A stretch of DNA of 64,000 bases from Micromonospora sp. RP3T (lineage in GTDB: Bacteria; Actinomycetota; Actinomycetes; Mycobacteriales; Micromonosporaceae). The DNA lies in the NCBI RefSeq assembly GCF_003027925.1, contig NZ_PYPS01000021.1:55873-119872 (forward strand), read 5' to 3'. The position numbers and the translations under genes were made by a program. The notes beneath the pieces were generated by a model. That model worked only from the letters and a program-made list of their open reading frames with translations. It searched no databases and had not been told where the DNA came from. Below are positions 55,689 to 64,000 of this stretch, piece after piece (the first letter of the stretch is position 1; each line of letters opens with the position of its first letter).

Positions 55689-56325
55689 ACACCCCACCCG
55701 GGCGCCAGGTGATGCCGCGTAGGAGTTGGTCGGCGCCCAGCCAGGCGACGTTCATCATGCGGGTGGCGGTCTTCTCGGCGTCGGCCTCGGGGTGGTCGGC
55801 CAGCCAGTCGGCGAGCGACTCGGACGCGCCCACCAGCGCGTACGCCACCACCTCCAGGTCGGTGGCGCCGACCTCACGGCCGGAGGCGCGCAGCGCGTGG
55901 TCGAGCATGCCGGCGACCACGTCGACCAGTCGGCCGCGCATGGTGGCCAGCTCGGCGGCGAACGGCTGGGAGCCCCGGGCCTGCCGGTAGAGCACCGCCC
56001 AGCCGTCCCGGTGCGCGCCGACGAAGCCGAAGAACGCGCGCAGCCCGCGCCAGAGCCGCTCGTCGGCCGGCAGGTCGGGGGCGGCGGCGCCGGCGATGGC
56101 CTCCATCATCCGGGTGCCCTCGCGGTGCAGGCAGGCGACGAAGAGTTCCTCCTTGGTGCCGAGGTAGGCGTAGACCATCGGCTTGGAGATGCCGGCGTCG
56201 TCGGCGATCTCGTCCATGCTGGCGGCGTGGAAGCCGCGTCGGGAGAAGACCTTGACCGCCGCGTCGAGCATCTGCTGCTCGCGTACGGCGCGGGGAAGGC
56301 GCTTGAACGTCGGTGTGCTGGACAC
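55687..56325 (-). CDS. TetR-family transcriptional regulator
   Basis: A 212-residue repressor with an N-terminal HTH (MLDAAVKVFSRRGFHAASMDEIADDAGISKPMVYAYLGTKEELF) and a helical ligand domain. It probably senses an acyl-CoA. The palindrome at 56339-56354 lies between it and the divergent SCP2/acyl-CoA dehydrogenase operon and recurs before fadA2/fabG4, suggesting a two-site regulon. GTG at 56325 is chosen because an ATG at 56337 would abut the operator; both are possible. Confidence 0.85.
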   Translation of the reverse strand: MSSTPTFKRLPRAVREQQMLDAAVKVFSRRGFHAASMDEIADDAGISKPMVYAYLGTKEELFVACLHREGTRMMEAIAGAAAPDLPADERLWRGLRAFFGFVGAHRDGWAVLYRQARGSQPFAAELATMRGRLVDVVAGMLDHALRASGREVGATDLEVVAYALVGASESLADWLADHPEADAEKTATRMMNVAWLGADQLLRGITWRPGGV

Positions 56326-56338
56326 CCTTGCGAGCATA

Positions 56339-56354
56339 CCTACTCGTGCGTAGG
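56339..56354. promoter_or_regulatory. Palindromic operator CCTACT-CGTG-CGTAGG
   Basis: Same half-sites and spacing as the site at 48749-48764 (CCTAC, 6 nt, GTAGG), here between tetR and the SCP2 gene. Confidence 0.75.
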
Positions 56355-56391
56355 GTTACGCGGGAGTAGCCAAAGTCGAGAGGTGCGTCCC

Positions 56392-56844
56392 ATGAGTGAC
56401 TTCGACCCGGCCAACTTCGCGAACGTCGGCCCGAAGGAGTTCGCGCAGCTGGTCAAGTCCACGCCGGACGACAAGATCGCCGAGATCATGTCCGGTGACG
56501 CGCGCGGCAAGATCCTCAGCGAGGTCTTCAACCGGATGCCCACGCTGTTCCGGGCCGACCGCGCCGGCTCCACCAACGCGGTCATCCACTGGAACATCAC
56601 CGGTCGTCCGGACGGCGGCACCGACACGTACGAGATCGTCATCGAGAACGGCACCTGCACCGTCTCGGACACCCCGACCCGGGACCCGAAGCTCAGCCTC
56701 ACCATGGGCCCGGTCGAGTTCCTGAAGATCGTCTCCGGCGGTGCCAACCCGGTGATGATGTTCATGACCGGCAAGCTCAAGGCCAAGGGTGACCTGGGCC
56801 TGGCGGCCAACATCGCCAACCTGTTCGACATCCCCAAGGCCTGA
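56392..56844 (+). CDS. SCP2 sterol-binding domain protein
   Basis: A 150-residue single-domain protein: FRADRAGSTNAVIHWNITGRP, YEIVIENGTCTVSD and LTMGPVEFLKIVSGGANPVMMFMTGKLKAKGDLGLAANIANLF make up the hydrophobic-tunnel fold. It probably carries an acyl-CoA or polyketide-like lipid for the acyl-CoA dehydrogenase encoded 2 nt downstream. First gene of the operon divergent from tetR. Confidence 0.92.
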   Translation: MSDFDPANFANVGPKEFAQLVKSTPDDKIAEIMSGDARGKILSEVFNRMPTLFRADRAGSTNAVIHWNITGRPDGGTDTYEIVIENGTCTVSDTPTRDPKLSLTMGPVEFLKIVSGGANPVMMFMTGKLKAKGDLGLAANIANLFDIPKA

Positions 56845-56846
56845 CC

Positions 56847-58061
56847 ATGGCCGAGTTCTCGCTCGACCTGAACGAGGAACAGCGGGACCTTCGCGACTGG
56901 GTGCACGGCTTCGCCGCCGAGGTCGTGCGCCCGGCCGCGGCCGAGTGGGACGCCCGGGAGGAGACTCCCTGGCCGGTCATCCAGGAGGCGGCGAAGGTCG
57001 GCCTGTACGGGTTCGAGTTCCTCGCCACCTGCTGGGCCGACCCCACCGGCCTCTCCCTGCCGATCGCCAGCGAGGAGCTCTTCTGGGGCGACGCCGGCAT
57101 CGGCCTGAGCATCTTCGGCACCGCCCTCGCGGTCGCCGGCATCTACGGCGCCGGCACCCCGGACCAGCTCGTCGAGTGGGTGCCGCAGTGCTTCGGCGAC
57201 ACCGACTCCCCGGCCGTCGCCGCGTTCTGCACCACCGAGCCGGAGGCCGGCTCCGACGTCGGGTCGATGCGGACCCGCGCCGTCTACCACGAGGCCACCG
57301 ACGAGTGGGTGCTCAACGGCCAGAAGGCGTACGCCACCAACGGCGGCATCGCAGGAGTGCACGTGGTCACCGCCTCCGTCGCGCCGGAGCTGGGCTCGCG
57401 CGGGCAGGCCGCGTTCGTCGTACCGCCGGGCACGCCCGGCCTCAGCGCCACCCGTAAGCTGCGCAAGCTCGGGCTGCGCGCCTCGCACACCGCCGACGTC
57501 TTCCTCGACGACGTCCGGGTGCCGGGCCGCTGCCTGCTCGGGGGCAAGGACGCCCTCGACGAGCGGTTGGCCCGGGCCCGCGCCGGCCAACGCGCCTCCG
57601 GCCAGGCGGCGATGCGCACGTTCGAGCTGTCCCGGCCGACCGTCGGCGCGCAGGCGCTCGGCGTGGCCCGGGCCGCGTACGAGTACGCGCTCGACTACGC
57701 CAAGGAACGGGTGCAGTTCGGGCGACCGATCATCGAGAACCAGGCGGTCGCGTTCGCGCTCGCCGACATGCGGATGGAGATCGACGCCGCCCGGCTGCTG
57801 GTCTGGCGGGCGTCCTGGATGGGCCGCAACAACCGGCCGTTCACCGCCGGTGAGAGCTCGATGTCGAAGCTCAAGGCCGGTGAGGTGGCCGTCTCGGTGA
57901 CCGACAAGGCGGTCCAGCTCCTCGGCGGCGCGGGCTTCCTGCGCGACCACCCGGTCGAGCGGTGGTACCGGGACGCCAAGATCTACACCATCTTCGAGGG
58001 CACCTCCGAGATCCAGCGGCTGGTCATCTCCCGGGCCATCTCCGGGATGCAGATTCGCTGA
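56847..58061 (+). CDS. Acyl-CoA dehydrogenase
   Basis: A 404-residue FAD enzyme. CTTEPEAGSDVGSMRT and WVLNGQKAYATNGG form the flavin site, and RVQFGRPIIENQAVAFALADM plus YRDAKIYTIFEGTSEIQRLVISRAI the C-terminal domain with the catalytic Glu of the EGT segment. It desaturates an unknown acyl-CoA. Starts 2 nt after the SCP2 stop, so co-translated. Confidence 0.95.
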   Translation: MAEFSLDLNEEQRDLRDWVHGFAAEVVRPAAAEWDAREETPWPVIQEAAKVGLYGFEFLATCWADPTGLSLPIASEELFWGDAGIGLSIFGTALAVAGIYGAGTPDQLVEWVPQCFGDTDSPAVAAFCTTEPEAGSDVGSMRTRAVYHEATDEWVLNGQKAYATNGGIAGVHVVTASVAPELGSRGQAAFVVPPGTPGLSATRKLRKLGLRASHTADVFLDDVRVPGRCLLGGKDALDERLARARAGQRASGQAAMRTFELSRPTVGAQALGVARAAYEYALDYAKERVQFGRPIIENQAVAFALADMRMEIDAARLLVWRASWMGRNNRPFTAGESSMSKLKAGEVAVSVTDKAVQLLGGAGFLRDHPVERWYRDAKIYTIFEGTSEIQRLVISRAISGMQIR

Positions 58062-58226
58062 TCGCCGCCGGACCCCGGCCCGCGACGGCACGCCGTGCCG
58101 GGCGCGCCGACGCGCGGCCGGGGTCCACCCGGTCGCCGTCGGCGCCGTCGCGGGCCGGGCCCCCTCGCGCGACCTACCAGGTCGGATGCATGATCGGGAG
58201 ACCTCGAACGCGAAGGAGGTTGCGCC

Positions 58227-59792
58227 GTGGACCTGCCGTTCATCGTCGCCACGCTGACCCGACGCGGACTGCTCACCCCGGGTCGCCCGATCCGGGTGGC
58301 CTCGCAACTGAACGCGCTGCGCCGGTGGGGCTGGAGCCTCGCCGGGGAGCTGCGCCAGGCCGCCGCCCGCGACCCCGGTCGGGTCGCCGTGGTGGACGAG
58401 CACGGCGCCGCGCTGACCTACCAGGAGTTGCTGGACCGCTCGGAGCGGTTGGCCCGGTCACTGCGCTCCGGCCTCGGCGTGCGGGCCGGCGACCGGGTGG
58501 GGCTGCTCTGCCGCAACCACCACGGGCTGATCGAGGCGATAGTCGCGTCGATGCTGCTCGGCGCGGACGCCGTCCTGGTCAACACCGGCCTCTCCGCGGC
58601 CCAACTGGTCACCGTCGCCGACGAGCAGGGCCTGCGCGTGCTGGTGCACGACGCCGAATTCGCCGACCGGGTGCTCGGCCTCCCGACCGAACTGCACCGG
58701 GTCGACGAGCGACGGCAGGAGGAGCTGATCGCCGGCGCGGTGCCCGGCGACCGGCTCCAGCCGCCGGAACGCGACGGCCGGACCATCGTGCTGACCTCCG
58801 GCACCACCGGCACGCCCAAGGGTGCCCGCCGGCCCACCCCGCACGGCTTCGGCCCGCTGGTGTCCATCATCGACCGGATTCCGCTGCACGCGCGGGACGT
58901 CGTCATGATCGCCGCCCCGATCTTCCACACCTGGGGGTACGCCGCCCTCCAGGTCTCGTTCGCGCTGCGCGCCACGGTCGTGCTGCACCGCCGCTTCGAC
59001 CCGGCCGCCACGCTGGCCGCGCTGGCCGACCAGCCGTGCGACGCGCTCTTCGCCGTACCGGTGATGCTGCAACGGCTGATGGAGGTCGCGCCGCCGTCGC
59101 ACCGGCCGCCGCTCAAGGTGGTCGCGGCCAGCGGCTCCGCGCTGCCGGGCAACCTGGCCACGGCGTTCATGGACCGCTACGGCGACGTGCTGTACAACCT
59201 GTACGGCTCGACCGAGGTCTCCTGGGCGTCCATCGCCGGCCCGGCCGAGCTGCGCGCCGCGCCCACCACGGCCGGCCGGCCGCCGCACGGCACCCGGCTG
59301 GAGATCGTGGACGAGGCGGGCCGGCCGGTCCGGGACGGTCGGGTCGGCCGGATCTTCGTCGGCAACGAGATGCTCTTCGAGGGCTACACGTCGGGCGCCG
59401 GCCGGGAGAGCCGCGACGGGCTGCTCGACACCGGCGACCTGGGCCGGCTGAGCCCGGAGGGTCTGCTCTTCGTGGACGGGCGGGCCGACGACATGATCGT
59501 CTCGGGTGGCGAGAACGTCTTTCCCTCCGAGGTGGAGGATCTGATCGCCCGGTTGCCGCAGGTCCGCGAGGTGGCCGTGCTCGGCGTGCCGGACCCGGAG
59601 TACGGGCAGCGGCTGGCCGCGTTCCTGGCGCTGCGCCCCGGCGAGACGCTCGACCCGGAGGCGGTCCGTGAGTACGTCCGGCGCTACCTGGCCCGCTTCT
59701 CGGTGCCCCGCGACGTGATCTTCGTCAAGTACCTCCCCCGCAACGCCACCGGCAAGGTGCTGAGTCGGGAACTACGCCGGTACTTCGGCTGA
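58227..59792 (+). CDS. AMP-binding fatty acyl-CoA/CoA ligase
   Basis: A 521-residue ANL-superfamily enzyme activating a carboxylate as acyl-AMP then acyl-CoA. The P-loop-like motif is IVLTSGTTGTPKGARRP; YNLYGSTEVSWAS, LLDTGDLGRLSPEGLLFVDGRADDMIVSGGENVFPSEVEDLI and the catalytic Lys motif YLPRNATGKVLSRELRR follow. A GACCT-ACC-AGGTC palindrome at 58171-58183 precedes it. GAAGGAGG lies upstream of the GTG. It follows the acyl-CoA dehydrogenase after 165 bp. Confidence 0.93.
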   Translation: MDLPFIVATLTRRGLLTPGRPIRVASQLNALRRWGWSLAGELRQAAARDPGRVAVVDEHGAALTYQELLDRSERLARSLRSGLGVRAGDRVGLLCRNHHGLIEAIVASMLLGADAVLVNTGLSAAQLVTVADEQGLRVLVHDAEFADRVLGLPTELHRVDERRQEELIAGAVPGDRLQPPERDGRTIVLTSGTTGTPKGARRPTPHGFGPLVSIIDRIPLHARDVVMIAAPIFHTWGYAALQVSFALRATVVLHRRFDPAATLAALADQPCDALFAVPVMLQRLMEVAPPSHRPPLKVVAASGSALPGNLATAFMDRYGDVLYNLYGSTEVSWASIAGPAELRAAPTTAGRPPHGTRLEIVDEAGRPVRDGRVGRIFVGNEMLFEGYTSGAGRESRDGLLDTGDLGRLSPEGLLFVDGRADDMIVSGGENVFPSEVEDLIARLPQVREVAVLGVPDPEYGQRLAAFLALRPGETLDPEAVREYVRRYLARFSVPRDVIFVKYLPRNATGKVLSRELRRYFG

Positions 59793-59865
59793 TCGGCTGA
59801 CCACAGAGGACGGAGCATGGTGCTACCTTTGCCCGCGTTTCAGTGGGTGAACGGGGAAAAACACC

Positions 59866-61359
59866 ATGGTCCGACTCCGCCGACGAACCGCGCTCGGCCT
59901 CCTCCTCGGCGGCGCGTCCGCCTCCGCGCTCGGCCCCCTCGAACCGGTGCGCGGCGAGCACCGCGAGAGCCCTCCGGTCCCCCGGCAGCTCCCGCCGGTC
60001 GAGATCGAGAACCGCGCGGCCGGCGCGCCCTGGTGGCCGGCGGACGGCGGCCGGGCCGCCGACGACCGGCGACGTCAGATCCAGGGGTACGCCTCGACGA
60101 CGAGCGTCGCCCCCGGCGAGACGATCGACTTCCACGTCGCGGTCGAGCCGGCCGGCCCGTTCCGGATCACCGTGCACCGGATCGGTTGGTACGCCGGCAC
60201 CGGTGCCCGCACGCTGCTGACCAGCCCCGAGCTGGCCGGCGAGCCGCAGCCGGTGCCACCCGCCGACCCGGACACCGGTGCGCTCGACTGCCGGTGGCCG
60301 CGCTCCTGGCGCCTGCGCGTGCCCGAGGGCTGGGCCTCCGGCCTCTACCAGGCGGTCTTCACCTCGGCCGCCGGCTGGCGGGCGGCCACCCCCTTCGTGG
60401 TACGCGACGACCGGCGGGCCGCCGCGCTCTGCGTGGTGCTGCCGGTGACCACCTGGCAGGCGTACAACCAGTGGCCCCGCGACCGGCGGGCCGGCCGGAG
60501 CCTCTACAACGGCTACCGCCCGAACGGCCGACGCGGCCCCGAGCTGCGGGCCCGGGCGGTCTCCTTCGACCGCCCGTACGCCGGCGCGGGCCTGCCCACC
60601 CAGGCCGACCGCGACCAGGACGCGATCCGGTGGCTGGAACGCAACAGCTACGACGTCAGCTACGCGACCAGTTTCGACCTGCACTCCGGCCGCCTCGACC
60701 CGGCCCGGCACCGGGGCCTGGTGTTCTGCGGGCACGACGAGTACTGGTCGGCGGAGATGCGCCGGGCCGTGGAGGCCGGGCTGGCCGGCGGCACCAGCCT
60801 CGCCTTCTTCGGCGCGAACAGCGTCTACTGGCACGTACGCGTGGCCGCCGCCGCGGACGGCCGCCCGGACCGCCTGGTCGAGTGCGTCAAGACCCGCCCC
60901 GACCCGGGCGAGGACGCCGCCGGCCCGACTGTCACCTGGCGCGACCTCGACCGGCCGGAGCAGGCGCTGCTCGGCGTGCAGTACAACGGCATCGTGCTGA
61001 CCCCGCAGCCGCTCGTGGTGCGCTCGGCCGACCACTGGGTGTGGGCCGGCACCGGCGTGGCCGACGGGGACCGCATCCCCGGCGTGGTGGCCGGCGAGGC
61101 GGACGGCCTGAACGCGGGCGTCCCCCGCCCCGACGGGACGATGCTCAGCTCGTCGCCGTACCCGGCGCAGCAGGGTGGCCGGCGGCTCCAGGGCACCCAC
61201 GTGCACGAGACGCCGCAGGGCGCGGTCGTGTTCGCCACCGGCACGCTCGGCTGGACCATGGCGCTGGACCGGCGCGGCCACCGCGATACACGGATCGAGC
61301 GGGCCACCGCCAACGTGCTCGACCGGATGGTCGCCCGGGACCGGTCCGCGCCCGCCTGA
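59866..61359 (+). CDS. N,N-dimethylformamidase beta-subunit-like exported protein
   Basis: A 497-residue protein. The N terminus RLRRRTALGLLLGGASASAL resembles a Tat signal (twin Arg, hydrophobic stretch). The body matches the large-subunit C-terminal domain of N,N-dimethylformamidase: ETIDFHVAVEPAGPFRITVHRIGWYAGTGAR, PVTTWQAYNQW, GLVFCGHDEYWSAEMRRAVEAGLAGGTSLAFFGANSVYWHV. Members in actinobacteria are mostly uncharacterised; the iron-binding residues of DMFase cannot be assigned here. Confidence 0.85.
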   Translation: MVRLRRRTALGLLLGGASASALGPLEPVRGEHRESPPVPRQLPPVEIENRAAGAPWWPADGGRAADDRRRQIQGYASTTSVAPGETIDFHVAVEPAGPFRITVHRIGWYAGTGARTLLTSPELAGEPQPVPPADPDTGALDCRWPRSWRLRVPEGWASGLYQAVFTSAAGWRAATPFVVRDDRRAAALCVVLPVTTWQAYNQWPRDRRAGRSLYNGYRPNGRRGPELRARAVSFDRPYAGAGLPTQADRDQDAIRWLERNSYDVSYATSFDLHSGRLDPARHRGLVFCGHDEYWSAEMRRAVEAGLAGGTSLAFFGANSVYWHVRVAAAADGRPDRLVECVKTRPDPGEDAAGPTVTWRDLDRPEQALLGVQYNGIVLTPQPLVVRSADHWVWAGTGVADGDRIPGVVAGEADGLNAGVPRPDGTMLSSSPYPAQQGGRRLQGTHVHETPQGAVVFATGTLGWTMALDRRGHRDTRIERATANVLDRMVARDRSAPA

Positions 61360-61450
61360 CGGCCACCTACGGGACTTCCACCCAGGACCGACCACGGGTG
61401 CGGTGCGGTGATCGGCGCGGCGCTCGCCATGCTGCCGCCCGCGCCCCCGG

Positions 61451-62707
<1,257 letters not shown>

Positions 62708-62730
62708 CCTACTGACCCCACCACCCCACC

Positions 62731-62794
62731 CCGTTGATCAAGGAGTTCGCGTCTCATTTCCGGCCCTACGTGACGCGAACTCCTTGATCAACGG
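62731..62794. repeat. Family 1 palindrome, perfect 23-bp arms
   Basis: Arms at 62731-62753 and 62772-62794 are exact complements; core TTGATCAAGGAGTTCGCGTC, 18-nt loop. It lies between purD (start) and the AbiEi/DUF559 gene, whose TGA stop is inside the right arm. Confidence 0.9.
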
Positions 62795-63699
62795 GAGCGA
62801 CGGAGGGCGCGTGCGACGGTGTGGGGGATGTAGTCGGGGCGGAGAGTGTCTTGCCAGGTGAAGCGAAGGACCGTCCAGCCGGCGTTGGCCAGGCGGTTCT
62901 GTCGGGCGCGGTCCTCGTAGATCGCCCGGAGTGACCCGTGTACGGCCCGGCCGTCCGCCTCGGCGATGACGCGGGCGGCGCGCCAGCCCAGGTCACCCAC
63001 GCCGAGCAGGTAACCGTCGTCGTCGCGGACCTCCACCTGCAACACGTCGGGCGGCACGCCGCCGTCCACGCACCGCAGTCGGACCCGCGTCTCCAGGGGT
63101 GACTGGGCCCGACCGTCCGACTCGGCCAGGTGACGTCGGGCCGCCACGGCACCCCGCCGCCGGGCGATGAGCGCCGCGATCAGCGACAGATCCGACTCGT
63201 CGATCAGTTCCTGGTTGAGCGCCGAGTCGACGACGCACACCGCGGGGTAACGATCGGCGCGGAGGACCACATCCGCCACTGTGCGGGCGGGAGTCGTGAC
63301 CGCGACGCCATCGGTGGTGCAAACGGCGTCAGGGCCAAGGGTGAGCTGGTGCACCACCAGATCGGGGTCGGTCGGACGCTGCGGACGCGGACGGTCCGGG
63401 GGCACCGACACGTGGACCGCCGGCGTGGCACGCAGGCCGCCGATGCGGTGCAGTTCGGCGGCGGTGTCCAGCACGGCGACCGCACCGGCACCTAGGCTCT
63501 CCACGGCAGCCCGGATCCTGGCCCGCCGGAGCGACGCGACGTCCACCTGCGGCACCGGCACGAAACAGCCACGAGCGACCCGGATCCACCGCCCGGACCG
63601 AGCGAGATGACGCACCTGGTCCCGACTGAAACCCAGAGCGAGGGCCTGTGCGGCCGTCACCACCCCGCCCTGCCGAGCAGCCACCCGCCCCAACGTCAC
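62788..63699 (-). CDS. AbiEi-antitoxin-like N-terminal domain - DUF559 protein
   Basis: A 303-residue protein. The N-terminal 60 residues match the AbiEi antitoxin winged helix (GGVVTAAQALALGFSRDQVRHLARSGRWIRVARGCFVP). The C-terminal 100 resemble DUF559, a very-short-patch-repair endonuclease-like fold (SPLETRVRLRCVDGG, WRAARVIAEADGRAVHG, GWTVLRFTWQDTL). No AbiEii toxin gene is adjacent. Many actinobacterial genomes carry several such genes of unknown role. The GTG at 63699 is chosen from the usual start (TLGRVAARQGG). The gene is bracketed by two family 1 palindromes. Confidence 0.82.
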   Translation of the reverse strand: MTLGRVAARQGGVVTAAQALALGFSRDQVRHLARSGRWIRVARGCFVPVPQVDVASLRRARIRAAVESLGAGAVAVLDTAAELHRIGGLRATPAVHVSVPPDRPRPQRPTDPDLVVHQLTLGPDAVCTTDGVAVTTPARTVADVVLRADRYPAVCVVDSALNQELIDESDLSLIAALIARRRGAVAARRHLAESDGRAQSPLETRVRLRCVDGGVPPDVLQVEVRDDDGYLLGVGDLGWRAARVIAEADGRAVHGSLRAIYEDRARQNRLANAGWTVLRFTWQDTLRPDYIPHTVARALRRSR

Positions 63700-64000
63700 A
63701 CGATCACCCACCACCCCAGGCTGCCCCCGAACCACCCCCGCCAGAACCCCTGTGGACAAACCTGTGGACAACCGCCACGCCAGGGCGTCGTCGATCAAGA
63801 AGTTTGCGTCAGGATCAGCTCGGATCCTGACGCAAACTTCTTGATCAACACGGTGGGGGTGGGGTGGGGTGGGGGGTTAGTCCTTGTCGCCTCTGGCGAG
63901 GTGGCCCGTTCCGGGCTGAAAATCGTGTCGGTCGCTCGCTGACGTCGTCGCTCCTTGGTCCGTGTGAGGTCGTGGGTTAGTCGGACGCTGGTAGCCGCGT
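63700..64000. other. End region: DnaA-box pair, palindrome and G-run tract
   Basis: About 300 bp with no supported gene. It contains two TGTGGACAA sequences (63751-63759 and 63763-63771), the family 1 palindrome at 63793-63846, and a G-run tract (63855-63876). The last 120 bp show nothing I can identify. Confidence 0.5.
63793..63846. repeat. Family 1 palindrome, perfect 24-bp arms
   Basis: Arms 63793-63816 and 63823-63846 are exact complements around AGCTCG; core GATCAAGAAGTTTGCGTC. It is upstream of the AbiEi/DUF559 gene, opposite to the copy at its 3' end. Confidence 0.9.

Noticed and set aside
63751..63771. Chromosomal origin of replication
   Set aside because: Only two DnaA boxes, and no dnaA, dnaN, recF, gyrB or rpmH nearby.

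Overview
The window is high-GC actinomycete chromosome, most likely from the Micromonosporaceae (Micromonospora or a close relative). The evidence is the codon and base composition, a bldC - conserved gene - valine dehydrogenase - DUF3073 - purM - purF order that as far as I recall also occurs in Streptomyces, and several dispersed palindromic repeats typical of that family. No phage, plasmid or transposase gene and no CRISPR array is visible. Genes are tightly packed, with many GTG starts and ATGA/GTGA stop-start overlaps. The taxonomic call is an inference.

Layout. 0-4 kb: a DUF2231-Rieske membrane protein, an enoyl-CoA hydratase, a flavin disulfide oxidoreductase and a frameshifted small gene. 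4-10.7 kb: a light-response/isoprenoid divergon, with crtB-phrB (phytoene synthase, photolyase) on one side and crtE-crtI-idi-litR-like (GGPP synthase, phytoene desaturase, IPP isomerase, MerR/B12 regulator) on the other. 10.7-20 kb: polysaccharide deacetylase, three tRNAs (Glu, Asp, Phe), hypothetical genes, a circularly permuted ABC substrate-binding lipoprotein, a beta-oxidation pair and an EF-hand-like acidic protein. 20-35 kb: bldC, vdh, DUF3073, then purM, purF and purS-purQ-purL-comB. This block is interrupted by a radical SAM/cyclophane RiPP cassette and by a membrane protein with a long Gly-Tyr-rich tail. 35-38.5 kb: secreted trypsin-like protease, YbjQ-family protein, purB.

38.6-47.4 kb is the most accessory-looking region. 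A small Pepco/Trypco-like protein is followed 5 nt later by a 1625-residue caspase - HSP90-type ATPase - eight-repeat wHTH-like protein. Convergent to it lie a secreted TNT-domain toxin-like protein and a small putative immunity gene, then a secreted beta-helix/PKD/fascin-like protein. 47.4-61.4 kb is mainly lipid metabolism: a fadA2/fabG4/htdX divergon (the M. tuberculosis Rv0243-Rv0241c arrangement) and a TetR/SCP2/acyl-CoA dehydrogenase divergon carrying a near-identical palindromic operator. Between them are a NrtR-like Nudix regulator and a pseudokinase - VWA - adenylosuccinate synthetase-like triad. 61.4-64 kb: purD and an AbiEi-antitoxin/DUF559 gene bracketed by two copies of one palindrome family.

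Five families of dispersed palindromic elements run through the window. One (GGGGCCCC/TTAACGC, four copies) supplies the stop codons of four genes and abuts a fifth that may be truncated. Another (GATCAnGnnGTT, three clear copies) sits in frame inside the htdX-like gene and also flanks the AbiEi/DUF559 gene. The strongest candidates for little-described biology are the caspase-HSP90 operon, the RiPP cassette, the permuted binding protein and the in-frame palindrome.
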